From an uncultured Oscillospiraceae bacterium (GTDB taxonomy: Bacteria > Bacillota > Clostridia > Oscillospirales > Ruminococcaceae), in NCBI GenBank assembly GCA_934446355.1, contig CAKSEC010000009.1, positions 40,844 to 104,843 on the forward strand: a DNA stretch of 64,000 nt, in the 5' to 3' direction. Under the pieces are notes generated by a model that saw only the letters and a list, made by a program, of their open reading frames with translations, made no database searches and was not told the DNA's origin. Shown here one piece after another: positions 1 to 8,568 of the stretch (its first letter is position 1; every line of letters starts with the position of its first letter). The position numbers and the translations under genes are program-made.

Positions 1-440
1 ACGCCATAAGGGGCGGCGTGATAACCAACAAAGACCTGCCCGCAGAGCCCGTGCGTATCCTCGGAGCGACAAAATCCCAGCGCATAACCTCGCTCGTGCG
101 CTCGCTGGTGAACGGCGGCGCAGAAAAGATACATATGGACGAGGTAACGCAAAGAGCGCACGACGAACTTCGTGCGTTCATGTTCGAGCGGGTCTACCGC
201 GCGGGACCTACCGTTGCGGAAAAAGACAAGGCACAGTATATTGTGGACTTCCTTTACAAATACTTTATCGATAAGCCGGAAAAAATGCCGGAGCTTTACC
301 TCAGACTTGCTGAACGCTTCGACAAGCCGACCGCCGTGGGCGATTTCATCAGCGGAATGACTGACGATTACGCAGTCAACCTGTTCAAGGAAATGTGTAT
401 CCCCAAGGGCTGGAACGGCAGCGGCAGCAAGCTGGTATAG
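1..440 (+). CDS. dgt: dGTP triphosphohydrolase, C-terminal part (partial)
   Basis: The reading frame is open from the left window edge, so this is the 3' end of a longer gene; the GTG at 18 is internal. The first residues (AIRGGVI) match the conserved end of the HD-domain core of dGTPases, where a DDAIR motif helps bind the metal and nucleotide. The remaining ~140 residues are the helical C-terminal domain. The family hydrolyses dGTP (or other dNTPs) to the nucleoside and tripolyphosphate. The gene lies 28 bp upstream of dnaG on the same strand, the common dgt-dnaG-rpoD arrangement of Clostridia, which supports the call. The catalytic HD residues lie outside the window and cannot be checked. 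Confidence 0.85.
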   Translation, partial: AIRGGVITNKDLPAEPVRILGATKSQRITSLVRSLVNGGAEKIHMDEVTQRAHDELRAFMFERVYRAGPTVAEKDKAQYIVDFLYKYFIDKPEKMPELYLRLAERFDKPTAVGDFISGMTDDYAVNLFKEMCIPKGWNGSGSKLV

Positions 441-468
441 ATAGCCGGAACGGGATCGGGGTGAGTGT

Positions 469-2220
469 ATGGCGTTACCTGAGGGCTTTCTTCAGGAACT
501 TCGGGACAGCAACGAAATAGTGTCCGTTATTGAAAATTATGTCGACCTGAAGCGGTCAGGCAGCACATATTCCTGCAAATGCCCGTTTCATTCCGAGCGC
601 ACGCCGTCGTTCCACGTCTATCCGAACACGCAGAGTTATTACTGCTTCGGCTGCGGCGCAGGCGGCGACGTCGTGACGTTTATCCGCTCGATAGAGAATC
701 TCGACTACATCGAAGCGGTCAGGTTTCTGGCGCAGCGTGCAGGGCTTCCTATGCCGGAGGACAGAAACGACGAATCCGCAAGGAAACGCCAGCGGCTTTA
801 CGAAATGAACCGTGAAGCCGGAAAGTTCTTCCACCGGCAGCTTTTCTCTCCTGAGGGAGCAGACGGCTGGAGATACATCACCGGACGTCAGCTTACCGAG
901 CATACTATACGCCATTTCGGGATAGGATATGCAGTAAAGGACTACCACAAGCTGCACTATCATATGCGAAATCTTGGCTTTACTGAGGACGAGCTTGTCG
1001 ACGGCTCGCTTCTGGTGCGCAACAATAACCGCGTATACGATAAATTTGTCGAGCGTGTGATGTTCCCGATATTCGACACACGCGGCAATATCATCGCATT
1101 CGGCGGCAGGGCGCTTTCGGCGGACGCTCCGGCGAAGTACCTCAACAGCTCTGAAACTTACGTTTTCCAGAAGCGTGACAACCTGTTCGCCCTGAACTAC
1201 GCCAAGAACTCCAAGGCGGACTACTTCATTCTCTGTGAGGGCTACATGGACGTGATATCCATGCACCAAGCGGGCTTCGACAGCGCAGTTGCTACGCTCG
1301 GTACTGCCATCACGGCGACGCAGGCACGGCTCATCGGGCGCATGGGCAAGGCGGAGGTCATACTCTCCTACGACTCGGACGGACCGGGTCAGAAAGCCGC
1401 TTCACGTGGAATAAACCTGCTCAGCGAGGCGGGAGTAAAGGCACGTGTGCTGCAGATGACCGGCGCAAAAGACCCCGACGAATATATCAAGAAATTCGGC
1501 GCAGAGGCATTCGCTCACCTCATCGAAAGTTCCGGCGGTGCGATAGATTACGAGATGGGAAAACTCAGCGCAGGTCTTGACCTCAACAAAGAGGAGGACA
1601 GGGCGACTTACCTGAAAAAGGCAGTCGCTTTTCTGGCTCAGATACGCAACACACTTGAACGTGCCGTGTATATCTCGAAAGCGGCTGAGAACGCCAGAAT
1701 ACCCGCTGAAACGGTGCGCTTCGCCGTGCAGAGCGAAATTTCCCGACAAAGAAAGAAATCTGAGCGCGACGAGATGAGAAACATCATTTCTCCGCGAAAT
1801 ACGGACAAAATAAACCCTGAATCGGTGAAACTGCCGAAAGAGGAAAAAGCAGAGCGCGGCATTCTGTGCTTCGCTTTCAATAATCCGGACAAGCTTGCGT
1901 ATATCAGAAAAAGCCTGCCGGGCGGCTTCGCAACGGAGTTCAACCGCCGTGTGTTCGAGTTCATGGAACAGAAATGCAATTCCGGAATGCTCATCACGGG
2001 CGGTATGTTCAACGAAGCGTTCTCCACTGAGGAAGTCGGCAGGATATACGGCATACTAAACGATTTTTCGCAGTTCGCTCATTCTGAGGACGTGCTGAAA
2101 GACTATATAACAGTGCTTAACGAGTACCACGAAAGACAGAATCAGAAGGCACCGGGCAGCCTGTCTGCGGACGAGCTGCTGGCACTGGCACAAAAGCAAA
2201 AGGAGAAGATAAGCAAATGA
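469..2220 (+). CDS. dnaG: DNA primase DnaG
   Basis: This 583-residue protein synthesises RNA primers at the replication fork. A CHC2-type zinc finger is visible at C38, H41, C59 and C62, including the YYCFGCG signature. The TOPRIM catalytic domain follows, with CEGYMD carrying the catalytic Glu and YDSDGPGQ the metal-binding Asp pair. The C-terminal ~150 residues form the helicase-interaction region, which is normally variable. Length is typical for Firmicutes. Its TGA overlaps the ATG of the next gene (rpoD) by 4 bp, so the two are translationally coupled in the macromolecular-synthesis operon. Confidence 0.97.
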   Translation: MALPEGFLQELRDSNEIVSVIENYVDLKRSGSTYSCKCPFHSERTPSFHVYPNTQSYYCFGCGAGGDVVTFIRSIENLDYIEAVRFLAQRAGLPMPEDRNDESARKRQRLYEMNREAGKFFHRQLFSPEGADGWRYITGRQLTEHTIRHFGIGYAVKDYHKLHYHMRNLGFTEDELVDGSLLVRNNNRVYDKFVERVMFPIFDTRGNIIAFGGRALSADAPAKYLNSSETYVFQKRDNLFALNYAKNSKADYFILCEGYMDVISMHQAGFDSAVATLGTAITATQARLIGRMGKAEVILSYDSDGPGQKAASRGINLLSEAGVKARVLQMTGAKDPDEYIKKFGAEAFAHLIESSGGAIDYEMGKLSAGLDLNKEEDRATYLKKAVAFLAQIRNTLERAVYISKAAENARIPAETVRFAVQSEISRQRKKSERDEMRNIISPRNTDKINPESVKLPKEEKAERGILCFAFNNPDKLAYIRKSLPGGFATEFNRRVFEFMEQKCNSGMLITGGMFNEAFSTEEVGRIYGILNDFSQFAHSEDVLKDYITVLNEYHERQNQKAPGSLSADELLALAQKQKEKISK

Positions 2221-3308
2221 CAGAGACCAATGGAAGCGGAACGACGCTCCGTGACCTTTTATCGCAGGGCAAGCAGAAAGGCAGCCTTACCACCAAGGAA
2301 ATTACCGATGTCCTTGAGGAACTGAATTTCGACGCCGACCAGATAAACGGCATTTATGAGGAACTTGACAGCCTTAATATCAAGATAGTTGACGACTACA
2401 CAGCCGACCTTGACATTGAAAATCTGATAGATCTTGCCGAAACGGAAAGTTCAGATGAAAGCTATGACACAGACGGAATGCTTGCCGACGACTCAGTAAA
2501 GCTGTATCTGAAAGAGATCGGCCGCATTCCCCTGCTCACCACCGAGGAGGAAATAAAGCTTGCAGAGCGCATGGCGAACGGCGACCCCGCCGCAAAAAAG
2601 CGTCTTAGCGAAGCAAATCTCCGTCTTGTGGTCAGCATTGCGAAGAAGTATGTAAGACGTGGAATGCAGTTCCTTGACCTGATACAGGAGGGTAATCTCG
2701 GTCTGATAAAGGCGGTCGATAAGTTCGATTACACAAAGGGATTCAAGTTCTCGACATACGCCACATGGTGGATACGGCAGTCTATCACCCGTGCGATAGC
2801 CGATCAGGCACGAACGATCCGTATACCGGTGCATATGGTCGAAACCATAACAAAGGTCAAGAAAATGCAGAGCCAGCTTCTCCACGAAAACGGCTATGAG
2901 CCGACAGAGGACGAAATAGCGGAAAAGCTCAATATGCCGCTGGACAAGGTCCGTGAGATAATACGTATCGCACAGGACCCCGTGTCGCTTGAAACGCCCA
3001 TAGGCGAGGAGGAGGACAGCCACCTCGGCGACTTCATTCCCGATGAGGACGCTCCCGCTCCCGCAGACGAGGCGTGCAACAGCGTACTGAAGCAGACACT
3101 CGGCGAGGTGCTTGACACGCTGACAGAGCGTGAAAAGCGGGTAATAATCCTGAGATTCGGGCTTATCGACGGCAGACAGCGCACGCTGGAGGAGGTCGGT
3201 CAGGAGTTTCAGGTGACCCGTGAAAGAATACGCCAGATCGAAACAAAGGCACTAAGAAAGCTCCGCCACCCGACAAGAAGCAAAAAACTAAAGGACTTTC
3301 TCGAATAA
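2217..3308 (+). CDS. rpoD: RNA polymerase sigma factor RpoD (first copy)
   Basis: This 363-residue sigma-70 family factor has a short region 1.1-like N-terminus with an acidic linker, then regions 1.2-2.4 including the -10 reading segment (FSTYATWWIRQ), region 3, and a region 4.2 helix-turn-helix ending in TRERIRQIE. The SLETPIGEEEDS...DFIPDE segment is the region 3.2 finger. It overlaps dnaG by 4 bp. It is the best candidate for the housekeeping sigma factor because of its position directly after dnaG. A close paralogue follows 53 bp downstream, which is unusual. Confidence 0.95.
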   Translation: MTETNGSGTTLRDLLSQGKQKGSLTTKEITDVLEELNFDADQINGIYEELDSLNIKIVDDYTADLDIENLIDLAETESSDESYDTDGMLADDSVKLYLKEIGRIPLLTTEEEIKLAERMANGDPAAKKRLSEANLRLVVSIAKKYVRRGMQFLDLIQEGNLGLIKAVDKFDYTKGFKFSTYATWWIRQSITRAIADQARTIRIPVHMVETITKVKKMQSQLLHENGYEPTEDEIAEKLNMPLDKVREIIRIAQDPVSLETPIGEEEDSHLGDFIPDEDAPAPADEACNSVLKQTLGEVLDTLTEREKRVIILRFGLIDGRQRTLEEVGQEFQVTRERIRQIETKALRKLRHPTRSKKLKDFLE

Positions 3309-3361
3309 CTCATTTATTTTCTACATAATAAGATTACACCCCATAATGGAAAGGATAGATA

Positions 3362-4429
3362 ATGAGCAACTCAAAAGTTATCGACGAACTTCTCGACCAC
3401 GGAAAGCATAACGGAAAACTCACGACCAAGGAAATCACCGACGCCATTGAAGAAATGGACATCGACGCAGAGCAGATAAACAAGCTTTATGACGATCTTG
3501 AAAGCAATAACATTGAAATAGTTGACGATATCGTTCCCGGCGACCTTGAGAATGCCCTTGACTACACCGAGGACGACAGCGACTATTCCTCCGAGGGCGG
3601 CGCGGTAGACGATCCGGTCAAGCTTCACCTCAAGGAAATAGGCAGGATACCGCTTCTCTCCGCCGAGGAGGAGATACAGCTTGCCGAAAAGATAAACTCC
3701 GGCGACCAGTACGCACGCGACAGGCTCATAGAGGCGAATCTAAGGCTCGTGGTCAGCATTGCAAAGCACTTTGTAGGCAGAGGTATGCCGTTCCTTGACC
3801 TCATTCAGGAGGGCTATATCGGGCTTATCAAGGCGGTCGAGAAATTCGACCACACCAAGGGCTATAAGTTCTCGACATATGCGACATGGTGGATAAGACA
3901 GTCCATATCAAGGGCGATAGCCGATCAGGCAAGAACTATCCGTATACCCGTGCACATGGTGGAAACCATCACCAAGGTCAAGAAAGCGCAGAATCAGCTT
4001 CTTCACCGCAACGGTCACGAACCGACTATCGAGGAGATAGCCAAGGAACTCAACATGACTCCGGAGCGTGTTCGTGAGATAATCCGAATCGCACAGGACC
4101 CAGTTTCGCTCGAAGCGCCTGTCGGCGAGGAGGAGGACAGCTTCCTCGGCGACTTTATCCCCGACGAGGACGCACCTGCGCCTATCGACACGGCTATGCA
4201 GTCGGTGTTCAAGGACGAACTGAACAAGGCTCTTGACACGCTGCCCGCACGTGAGCGTGACGTGCTCAAATTCCGCTATGGTATCGGCAGCGACCGCTCG
4301 CATACTCTTGAGGAGGTCGGCAGGGAGTTCAACGTGACCCGTGAGCGTATCCGCCAGATTGAAGCAAAGGCGCTCAGGAAGCTTAGACAGCAGTCGAGAA
4401 GCAAGAATCTTAAAGTATTTCTTGATTAA
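3362..4429 (+). CDS. RpoD-type sigma factor (second, tandem copy)
   Basis: This 355-residue protein is collinear with the upstream RpoD over its whole length. It has the same region 1.1-like start (LTTKEITD), region 2.4 (FSTYATWWIRQS), region 3.2 finger (DSFLGDFIPDEDAP) and region 4.2 (TRERIRQIEAKALRKLR). The sequences differ most in the N-terminus and region 4.1 (LPARERDVLKFRYG here, LTEREKRVIILRFG in the first copy). A clear AAAGGA-like ribosome site precedes the ATG. No promoter or terminator was recognised in the 53-bp gap, so it is probably cotranscribed with dnaG-rpoD. It may be an alternative group 1/2 factor or a recent duplicate; function is inferred from homology only. Confidence 0.93.
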   Translation: MSNSKVIDELLDHGKHNGKLTTKEITDAIEEMDIDAEQINKLYDDLESNNIEIVDDIVPGDLENALDYTEDDSDYSSEGGAVDDPVKLHLKEIGRIPLLSAEEEIQLAEKINSGDQYARDRLIEANLRLVVSIAKHFVGRGMPFLDLIQEGYIGLIKAVEKFDHTKGYKFSTYATWWIRQSISRAIADQARTIRIPVHMVETITKVKKAQNQLLHRNGHEPTIEEIAKELNMTPERVREIIRIAQDPVSLEAPVGEEEDSFLGDFIPDEDAPAPIDTAMQSVFKDELNKALDTLPARERDVLKFRYGIGSDRSHTLEEVGREFNVTRERIRQIEAKALRKLRQQSRSKNLKVFLD

Positions 4430-4448
4430 TTAAGTAAATCAAAAATAC

Positions 4449-4491
4449 GCCCGCCGTGAGTTTTGGCTCATCGGCGGGCTTTATCTTTTTT
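4449..4491 (+). terminator. Intrinsic terminator after the second sigma factor
   Basis: Arms GCCCGCCG-TGAG (4449-4460) and CTCA-T-CGGCGGGC (4467-4479) pair around a TTTTGG loop, with one bulged T, and are followed by a T-rich run. It separates the rightward dgt-dnaG-rpoD operon from the convergent LacI gene. Confidence 0.9.
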
Positions 4492-4494
4492 AGC

Positions 4495-5526
4495 TTATGA
4501 GTTAATCAATCTCTTTACGCTCTCACGGCGGATAAGCTTTCCGGTGACGAGCGTTCTTCCCCTGCGGTAGTTCATATCACGTATCTTGTGCAGAATAATG
4601 TCTACTGCTTCTGCGCTCATCAGGCGGCTGTTTACGTCGATGGTCGTGAGCCGTGGGTTGCAGATGGTCGAGTAGATATGGTTGTCGTAACCTACGACGG
4701 ACACGTCGTCAGGAATGGAATAGCCTGCGTTTTTAAGCTGGTTCACAAGCTTGTATGCGGTTTCGTCGCAGTTGCACACGAATGCGGTCGGCATATCGTT
4801 CGGGAGCGTAAATTCGGGGAAAATATCGCTTTCGTTCGCACGGTCGCCGATCACCCAATCCTGCCGCAGCGGGATACGGTTTTCAAGAAGCGCCTTGTAA
4901 TAGCCGAGATATCTGTCCTGAATGCTGCTTGTTGAACTTATGCTGCCAAGGAAGCCTATGCGGCGGTGTCCGTTCTCTATAAGATGACTGGTCAGCATAT
5001 ACGAGCCGTAGAAGCTGTCAGAGAGCACAGCGTCAACGTCCTCCCTGCTGCCGTAGAAATCAAGGAACACGGTCGGCAGTTCGTGGCTCATCAGCCTGCT
5101 GATGTACTCGTCGGAAAGCTGACCAAGCACGATAAGTCCGTCTATCTTGTGGTCAAGCACGGAATTAGGCACTTCTTCAACTATGGAATTACCCTCCTTG
5201 TCCTTGTCGTTTATAACCTCCAGCATACCGTAATAATTCTGCTTCTGCAGCAGTTCTACGATGTAGCGGTATACTATCCAGTAAAACGAACTTGCGTCGC
5301 TTATGAAGTGCTTTGCTACGATAATGCCAATGTTGTAGGTCAAACCATCCTTCGCCCCATGCGAGCCGGCGTGCACCCTATATCCCATCTCGGTGGCTTT
5401 TTGCTTTATGCGCTCACGCAGTTCGACGCTCACGCCGTCACGGTCGCCGAGCGCTTTTGATACAGTCACGGTGCTGACATTCATTACCTTAGCAATATCG
5501 CTCATGGTCACAGCTTTTTTAGTCAT
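4495..5526 (-). CDS. LacI/GalR-family transcriptional regulator
   Basis: The 343-residue protein has an N-terminal LacI helix-turn-helix (VTMSDIAKVMNVSTVTVSKAL) with the hinge helix, then a periplasmic-binding-protein-like effector domain (IDGLIVLGQL; VVGYDNHIYSTICNPRLTTI). The family represses sugar-utilisation genes and is released by a small sugar. The ATG at 5526 is chosen over a TTG at 5553 because AAAGGA lies just upstream of it. No sugar operon is adjacent, so the regulon is distal or global; the target cannot be read from the context. Confidence 0.93.
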   Translation of the reverse strand: MTKKAVTMSDIAKVMNVSTVTVSKALGDRDGVSVELRERIKQKATEMGYRVHAGSHGAKDGLTYNIGIIVAKHFISDASSFYWIVYRYIVELLQKQNYYGMLEVINDKDKEGNSIVEEVPNSVLDHKIDGLIVLGQLSDEYISRLMSHELPTVFLDFYGSREDVDAVLSDSFYGSYMLTSHLIENGHRRIGFLGSISSTSSIQDRYLGYYKALLENRIPLRQDWVIGDRANESDIFPEFTLPNDMPTAFVCNCDETAYKLVNQLKNAGYSIPDDVSVVGYDNHIYSTICNPRLTTIDVNSRLMSAEAVDIILHKIRDMNYRRGRTLVTGKLIRRESVKRLINS

Positions 5527-5572
5527 AATTTTATCCTTTCGGGGTTTATTCAATTAAAAAGGTCACACTTAT

Positions 5573-5601
5573 ATTTTAAGTAATTTTGACGAATTTGTAA
5601 A
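5573..5601 (-). promoter_or_regulatory. Sigma-A promoter of the LacI-family gene
   Basis: On the minus strand TTTACA, a 17-bp spacer and TAAAAT precede the gene by about 45 bp. Called by consensus only. Confidence 0.6.
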
Positions 5602-5722
5602 TTAGCTGATTAGACAAAATTTAGCCGGCTTTTTTAGCTATTATGACAGAGAATGCTTTGCAGTAACCAGAAATGACGCTTTTGAATAATATAAGGCAGA
5701 TGAACGAAGCGGAGGTGACGGC

Positions 5723-5890
5723 ATGAGAAGGCAAAGAAAAAGGCGTAATCGCTGCGGATTCGGCGCAGTTCTTGCAATTGCGGCGTTCTTCGGCGCAATA
5801 ATGTGCTTCTCTTTCTTCTCGCTGAAGGTATTGCTTTTTGCTGTCGCATTCCTGCTTATCTTCATCGGTATCTTTCTGCTCAGATTGTGA
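5723..5890 (+). CDS. Small membrane protein, 55 residues
   Basis: This small gene begins with an ATG after GGAGG (5711-5715). The product has a strongly basic N-terminus (MRRQRKRRNRCG) and then two hydrophobic stretches (about residues 14-32 and 36-53) separated by SLK, so it is likely a small two-helix inner-membrane protein with the basic end in the cytoplasm. I do not recognise a family. It is followed 11 bp downstream by the SpoVM-like gene with its own GGAG site, suggesting a two-gene transcript and perhaps a sporulation or envelope role (inference). Confidence 0.75.
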   Translation: MRRQRKRRNRCGFGAVLAIAAFFGAIMCFSFFSLKVLLFAVAFLLIFIGIFLLRL

Positions 5891-5901
5891 AAGGAGTACA
5901 T

Positions 5902-5991
5902 ATGAAGATCGTTGTGCTGAAAAGTCCGAAGTTTTTTGCAGGTCTGCTGAGAGCGTTTTTTGGTATCAAGAAGCAGCCGGTCGAGGAATGA
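5902..5991 (+). CDS. spoVM: SpoVM-like spore coat morphogenetic peptide
   Basis: A 29-residue peptide preceded by AAGGAG at 5891-5896. The pattern K-S-P-K-F-x2-G-x2-R-x3-G (MKIVVLKSPKFFAGLLRAFF) matches the pattern of Bacillus subtilis SpoVM (K-L-P-K-F-x2-G-x2-R-A-x2-G), an amphipathic helix that marks the convex forespore membrane, recruits SpoIVA and inhibits FtsH. The conserved Pro, needed for the flexible N-terminus in SpoVM, and the central Gly and Arg are present. The gene is too short for normal gene calling. It sits between a small membrane protein and a strong bidirectional hairpin. Homology is read by eye from a short sequence. Confidence 0.8.
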   Translation: MKIVVLKSPKFFAGLLRAFFGIKKQPVEE

Positions 5992-5999
5992 GAAAGCTT

Positions 6000-6030
6000 A
6001 TAGGGGAGAGCGTGGCTCTCCCCTATTATT
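6000..6030. terminator. Bidirectional terminator between spoVM and the dipeptidase
   Basis: Perfect 10-bp arms TAGGGGAGAG (6001-6010) and CTCTCCCCTA (6016-6025) surround a 5-base loop. The gene ends converge here (spoVM rightward, dipeptidase leftward). Confidence 0.85.
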
Positions 6031-6042
6031 GTATCAGCTGTA

Positions 6043-7452
6043 TCAGCCGCAGATATCCACAATAGCGCAGGCAAACAGCACTGCGTCACGCAGAAGTTCG
6101 TCCTCGGTGATGAATTCATCGCAGCCGTGCATATGGTAGTCAGTATCGCCACGCTCAACGCCGAACGCCACGCCGCCCTCGACATCGTGGACATACGTTC
6201 CGCCGCCGATGGCTATGCAGTGACCCTGCTCGCCCTCGACTGCCGAATATACCTCCAGCAGCTTCTGCACGAACTCGCTGTCAGACGGCACGATATGCGG
6301 CTGCTCCTCGATATTCCTGCCGTAGCGCACCCCTGCCCTGTCAAGCGCCGCAGCAAGCGCCTGAACCACCTGTTCAAGCTTCATCGACACAGGGTAGCGT
6401 ATATCAACGCAGCCCGAAATCTTTCCGTCACGCATTGAAAATTTGCTGAACGTCAGCGTCAGTGCGCCGGATTCTGCGTCCTCGTGCTTCAGTCCTGCGG
6501 AACTGCCGTCAGTTTCGCCGAACGGGAACTGCTTTTCAAGTCCACGCAGTATTTCAGCATCGCTGCCCTCTGCGAGCGGAAGCCTGTTCAGCACTGAAAT
6601 AAGCGCAGTCAGCGCATTTACGCCGCACTGAGGCGTTGAAGCATGAGCCGGTACGCCCTTGCAGCTTATTGAAATATCGTCGCCCGCAGTCTGCTCAAAG
6701 GTGACCTCGGCGGGCATAGATACACCGGACAGCACGGACTCCACCTGCTGCGCAGATATGCCCCTGACTACTGCCGAAGCCTTATCCGGCACAGCGTTCG
6801 GAATACTGCCGCCCTCAAACGACACCACCGAGCCTGACTTATATTCGCCGAGTATGTCCGCACGGACCATTCCCTTTTCGATATTTATGACCGGAAAGCT
6901 GCCGTCCGGCGTGAACACCATTTCGGGCAGCCGGTGCGTGCGGCGGTATATTTCAAGGTCGCCGGAGCCGTTTTCCTCGTCCGTGCCGAAAAGCAGCCTT
7001 ACGCCCTTGTTCAGCGGTATTCCGAGTTCCTTTACGCAGTACAGCGCATAGAGCGCCGCTGCGCACGGTCCTTTGTCGTCTATTGCGCCCCTGCCGAAAA
7101 GCTTTCCGTCACGGCGGGTCAGCTCAAACGGCGGATAACTCCACCCTGTGGGTTCGACAGGCACAACGTCAAGATGGCACAGTATGCCCAGTGCGACATT
7201 GCCCGCCGGCGCATAATCTGCGCTTCCCATGACGTCATCGCAGCAGCCCGTCACAAAGCCGTGCTGACGGCATATCTCAAGCATTTTGTACAGCGCACGC
7301 CTCGGCTCTCTGCCGAATGGGGCGGCTGTCGCCGGCTCGCCCTTTACGCTGGGTATCTCGATAAGCTGGCGCAGCACCTCCAGCATTTCCTCTCGGTGGG
7401 AATATATAAAGTCGGTTATCTGCTGCTTATATGCGAAGCGTTCCATGCTCAT
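6043..7452 (-). CDS. pepV: M20-family dipeptidase, PepV type
   Basis: A 469-residue zinc metallopeptidase of the M20 clan, the PepV/Sapep group of intracellular dipeptidases. Metal-ligand motifs are visible in order: HLDVVP, GRGAIDDKGP (bridging Asp), GTDEENGS (catalytic and ligand Glu), TPDGSFP, and a late MHGCDEF. The lid/dimerisation insert lies in the middle. There is no signal peptide, consistent with a cytoplasmic enzyme acting on imported dipeptides. GAGGT precedes the ATG at 7452; a second ATG at 7446 is possible. It is the last gene of a leftward run behind mtnA and two COG0523 GTPases, separated from mtnA by a hairpin. Confidence 0.92.
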   Translation of the reverse strand: MSMERFAYKQQITDFIYSHREEMLEVLRQLIEIPSVKGEPATAAPFGREPRRALYKMLEICRQHGFVTGCCDDVMGSADYAPAGNVALGILCHLDVVPVEPTGWSYPPFELTRRDGKLFGRGAIDDKGPCAAALYALYCVKELGIPLNKGVRLLFGTDEENGSGDLEIYRRTHRLPEMVFTPDGSFPVINIEKGMVRADILGEYKSGSVVSFEGGSIPNAVPDKASAVVRGISAQQVESVLSGVSMPAEVTFEQTAGDDISISCKGVPAHASTPQCGVNALTALISVLNRLPLAEGSDAEILRGLEKQFPFGETDGSSAGLKHEDAESGALTLTFSKFSMRDGKISGCVDIRYPVSMKLEQVVQALAAALDRAGVRYGRNIEEQPHIVPSDSEFVQKLLEVYSAVEGEQGHCIAIGGGTYVHDVEGGVAFGVERGDTDYHMHGCDEFITEDELLRDAVLFACAIVDICG

Positions 7453-7483
7453 TTTCTACCTCGATTCTTTATTCTATAAAATA

Positions 7484-7521
7484 CCGCACTTGGTCTGATG
7501 TTATCATTCCCCCAAGTGCGG
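7484..7521 (-). terminator. Hairpin terminator downstream of mtnA
   Basis: Arms CCGCACTTGG (7484-7493) and CCAAGTGCGG (7512-7521) form a perfect 10-bp stem with an 18-base loop. On the minus strand it is followed by TATTTTAT. It would end or attenuate transcription between mtnA and the dipeptidase gene. Confidence 0.65.
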
Positions 7522-7533
7522 CGGGTATTCTCT

Positions 7534-8568
7534 TTATCTGCAAAGCTTTCTAAGCGACTCGGAATAGGGATAGCGCGCTATTCCCCGCTCAGTTATTATC
7601 GCCGTGATAAGTTCTGCGTCAGTTACGTCAAACGCAGGATTCCAGCATTTCACGTCCGGCTCTGCGACAGGCTCTTTGAAGAACATCGACTTTATCTCGT
7701 CGCCGCTGCGCTCCTCTATCACGATATCTGCGCCGCTTTTGCAGGTGAAGTCTATCGTCGAGGTCGGGCAGAATACGTAAAACGGTATCTCGTGATATTT
7801 AGCGTTCACGGCAACTGAACGTGTGCCTATCTTGTTTGCGGTATCGCCGTTCGCCGCAACTCTGTCGCAGCCGACGAAGCACGCCTGTATCTTCCCCTGC
7901 TTCATCAGCATTGAAGCCGCACTGTCGCATATCAGCGTGGTATCCACCCCCGCATGAGAAAGCTCAAACGATGTCAGCCTTGCCCCCTGAAGCAGCGGGC
8001 GTGTTTCGTCGCAGTATGCGTGAAGCTTCCACCCACGCTCTGCAGCAAGAAGCAGCGTGCCAAGCCCTGTTCCGTATTCCACGGCGGCAAGCGCGCCGGC
8101 GTTGCAGTGGGTCAGTATGCCATAACCGTCACGAATGAGCGTCAGCCCATTCTCGGATATCGCACGGCAGACCGCCTTGTCCTCCTCGCAGATGGCGTTA
8201 CATTCACGCTTCAGTGCGGACAGCAGCGAATCTCGGCTGCCTGCAGTATTCTCAGCGCAGCGCAGCATTCTGCCGACCGCCCAGCTAAGATTCACCGCAG
8301 TCGGTCTTGACGATATCAGGTACTCCCCCGCCCTTTTCAATTCCGGCAGTATTTCCCCGGAAATAGACTGGGCGATAACGTACATTCCGAAGCCTGCGCA
8401 TACCCCGATAGCGGGTGCGCCCCTTACTCTCAGCTTCTGGATAGCTTCAAATATCTGCTCTGCCGTTTCCAGCCTGAGATATTCTATGCGGTTGGGAAGC
8501 AGCGTCTGATCAAGTATCTCGACCGCTCTTTCGTCCGCCGATAATCTTACTGTATAGGGCTTCTCCAT
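7534..8568 (-). CDS. mtnA: S-methyl-5-thioribose-1-phosphate isomerase
   Basis: A 344-residue protein of the eIF2B-alpha/MtnA fold. Family signatures are present: RVRGAPAIG near the N-terminus, THCNAGALA (the catalytic Cys of MtnA lies in this motif), and FVGCDRVAANGDTANKIGT with the catalytic Asp. It isomerises MTR-1-phosphate to MTRu-1-phosphate in methionine salvage. No other salvage gene is adjacent, so ribose-1-phosphate isomerase-type substrates remain possible. The start ATG shares one base with the stop of the upstream GTPase gene (TGATG), so translation is coupled. Confidence 0.92.
   Translation of the reverse strand: MEKPYTVRLSADERAVEILDQTLLPNRIEYLRLETAEQIFEAIQKLRVRGAPAIGVCAGFGMYVIAQSISGEILPELKRAGEYLISSRPTAVNLSWAVGRMLRCAENTAGSRDSLLSALKRECNAICEEDKAVCRAISENGLTLIRDGYGILTHCNAGALAAVEYGTGLGTLLLAAERGWKLHAYCDETRPLLQGARLTSFELSHAGVDTTLICDSAASMLMKQGKIQACFVGCDRVAANGDTANKIGTRSVAVNAKYHEIPFYVFCPTSTIDFTCKSGADIVIEERSGDEIKSMFFKEPVAEPDVKCWNPAFDVTDAELITAIITERGIARYPYSESLRKLCR

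Noticed and set aside
556..1269. Long minus-strand open frame inside dnaG, and similar shadows elsewhere
   Set aside because: No family text, no ribosome site, and each lies wholly within a well-supported gene on the other strand.
4495..5526. LacI regulator as a local controller of the sigma factors
   Set aside because: It is convergent with the sigma operon and separated by a terminator; no operator-like palindrome was noted at the sigma genes.
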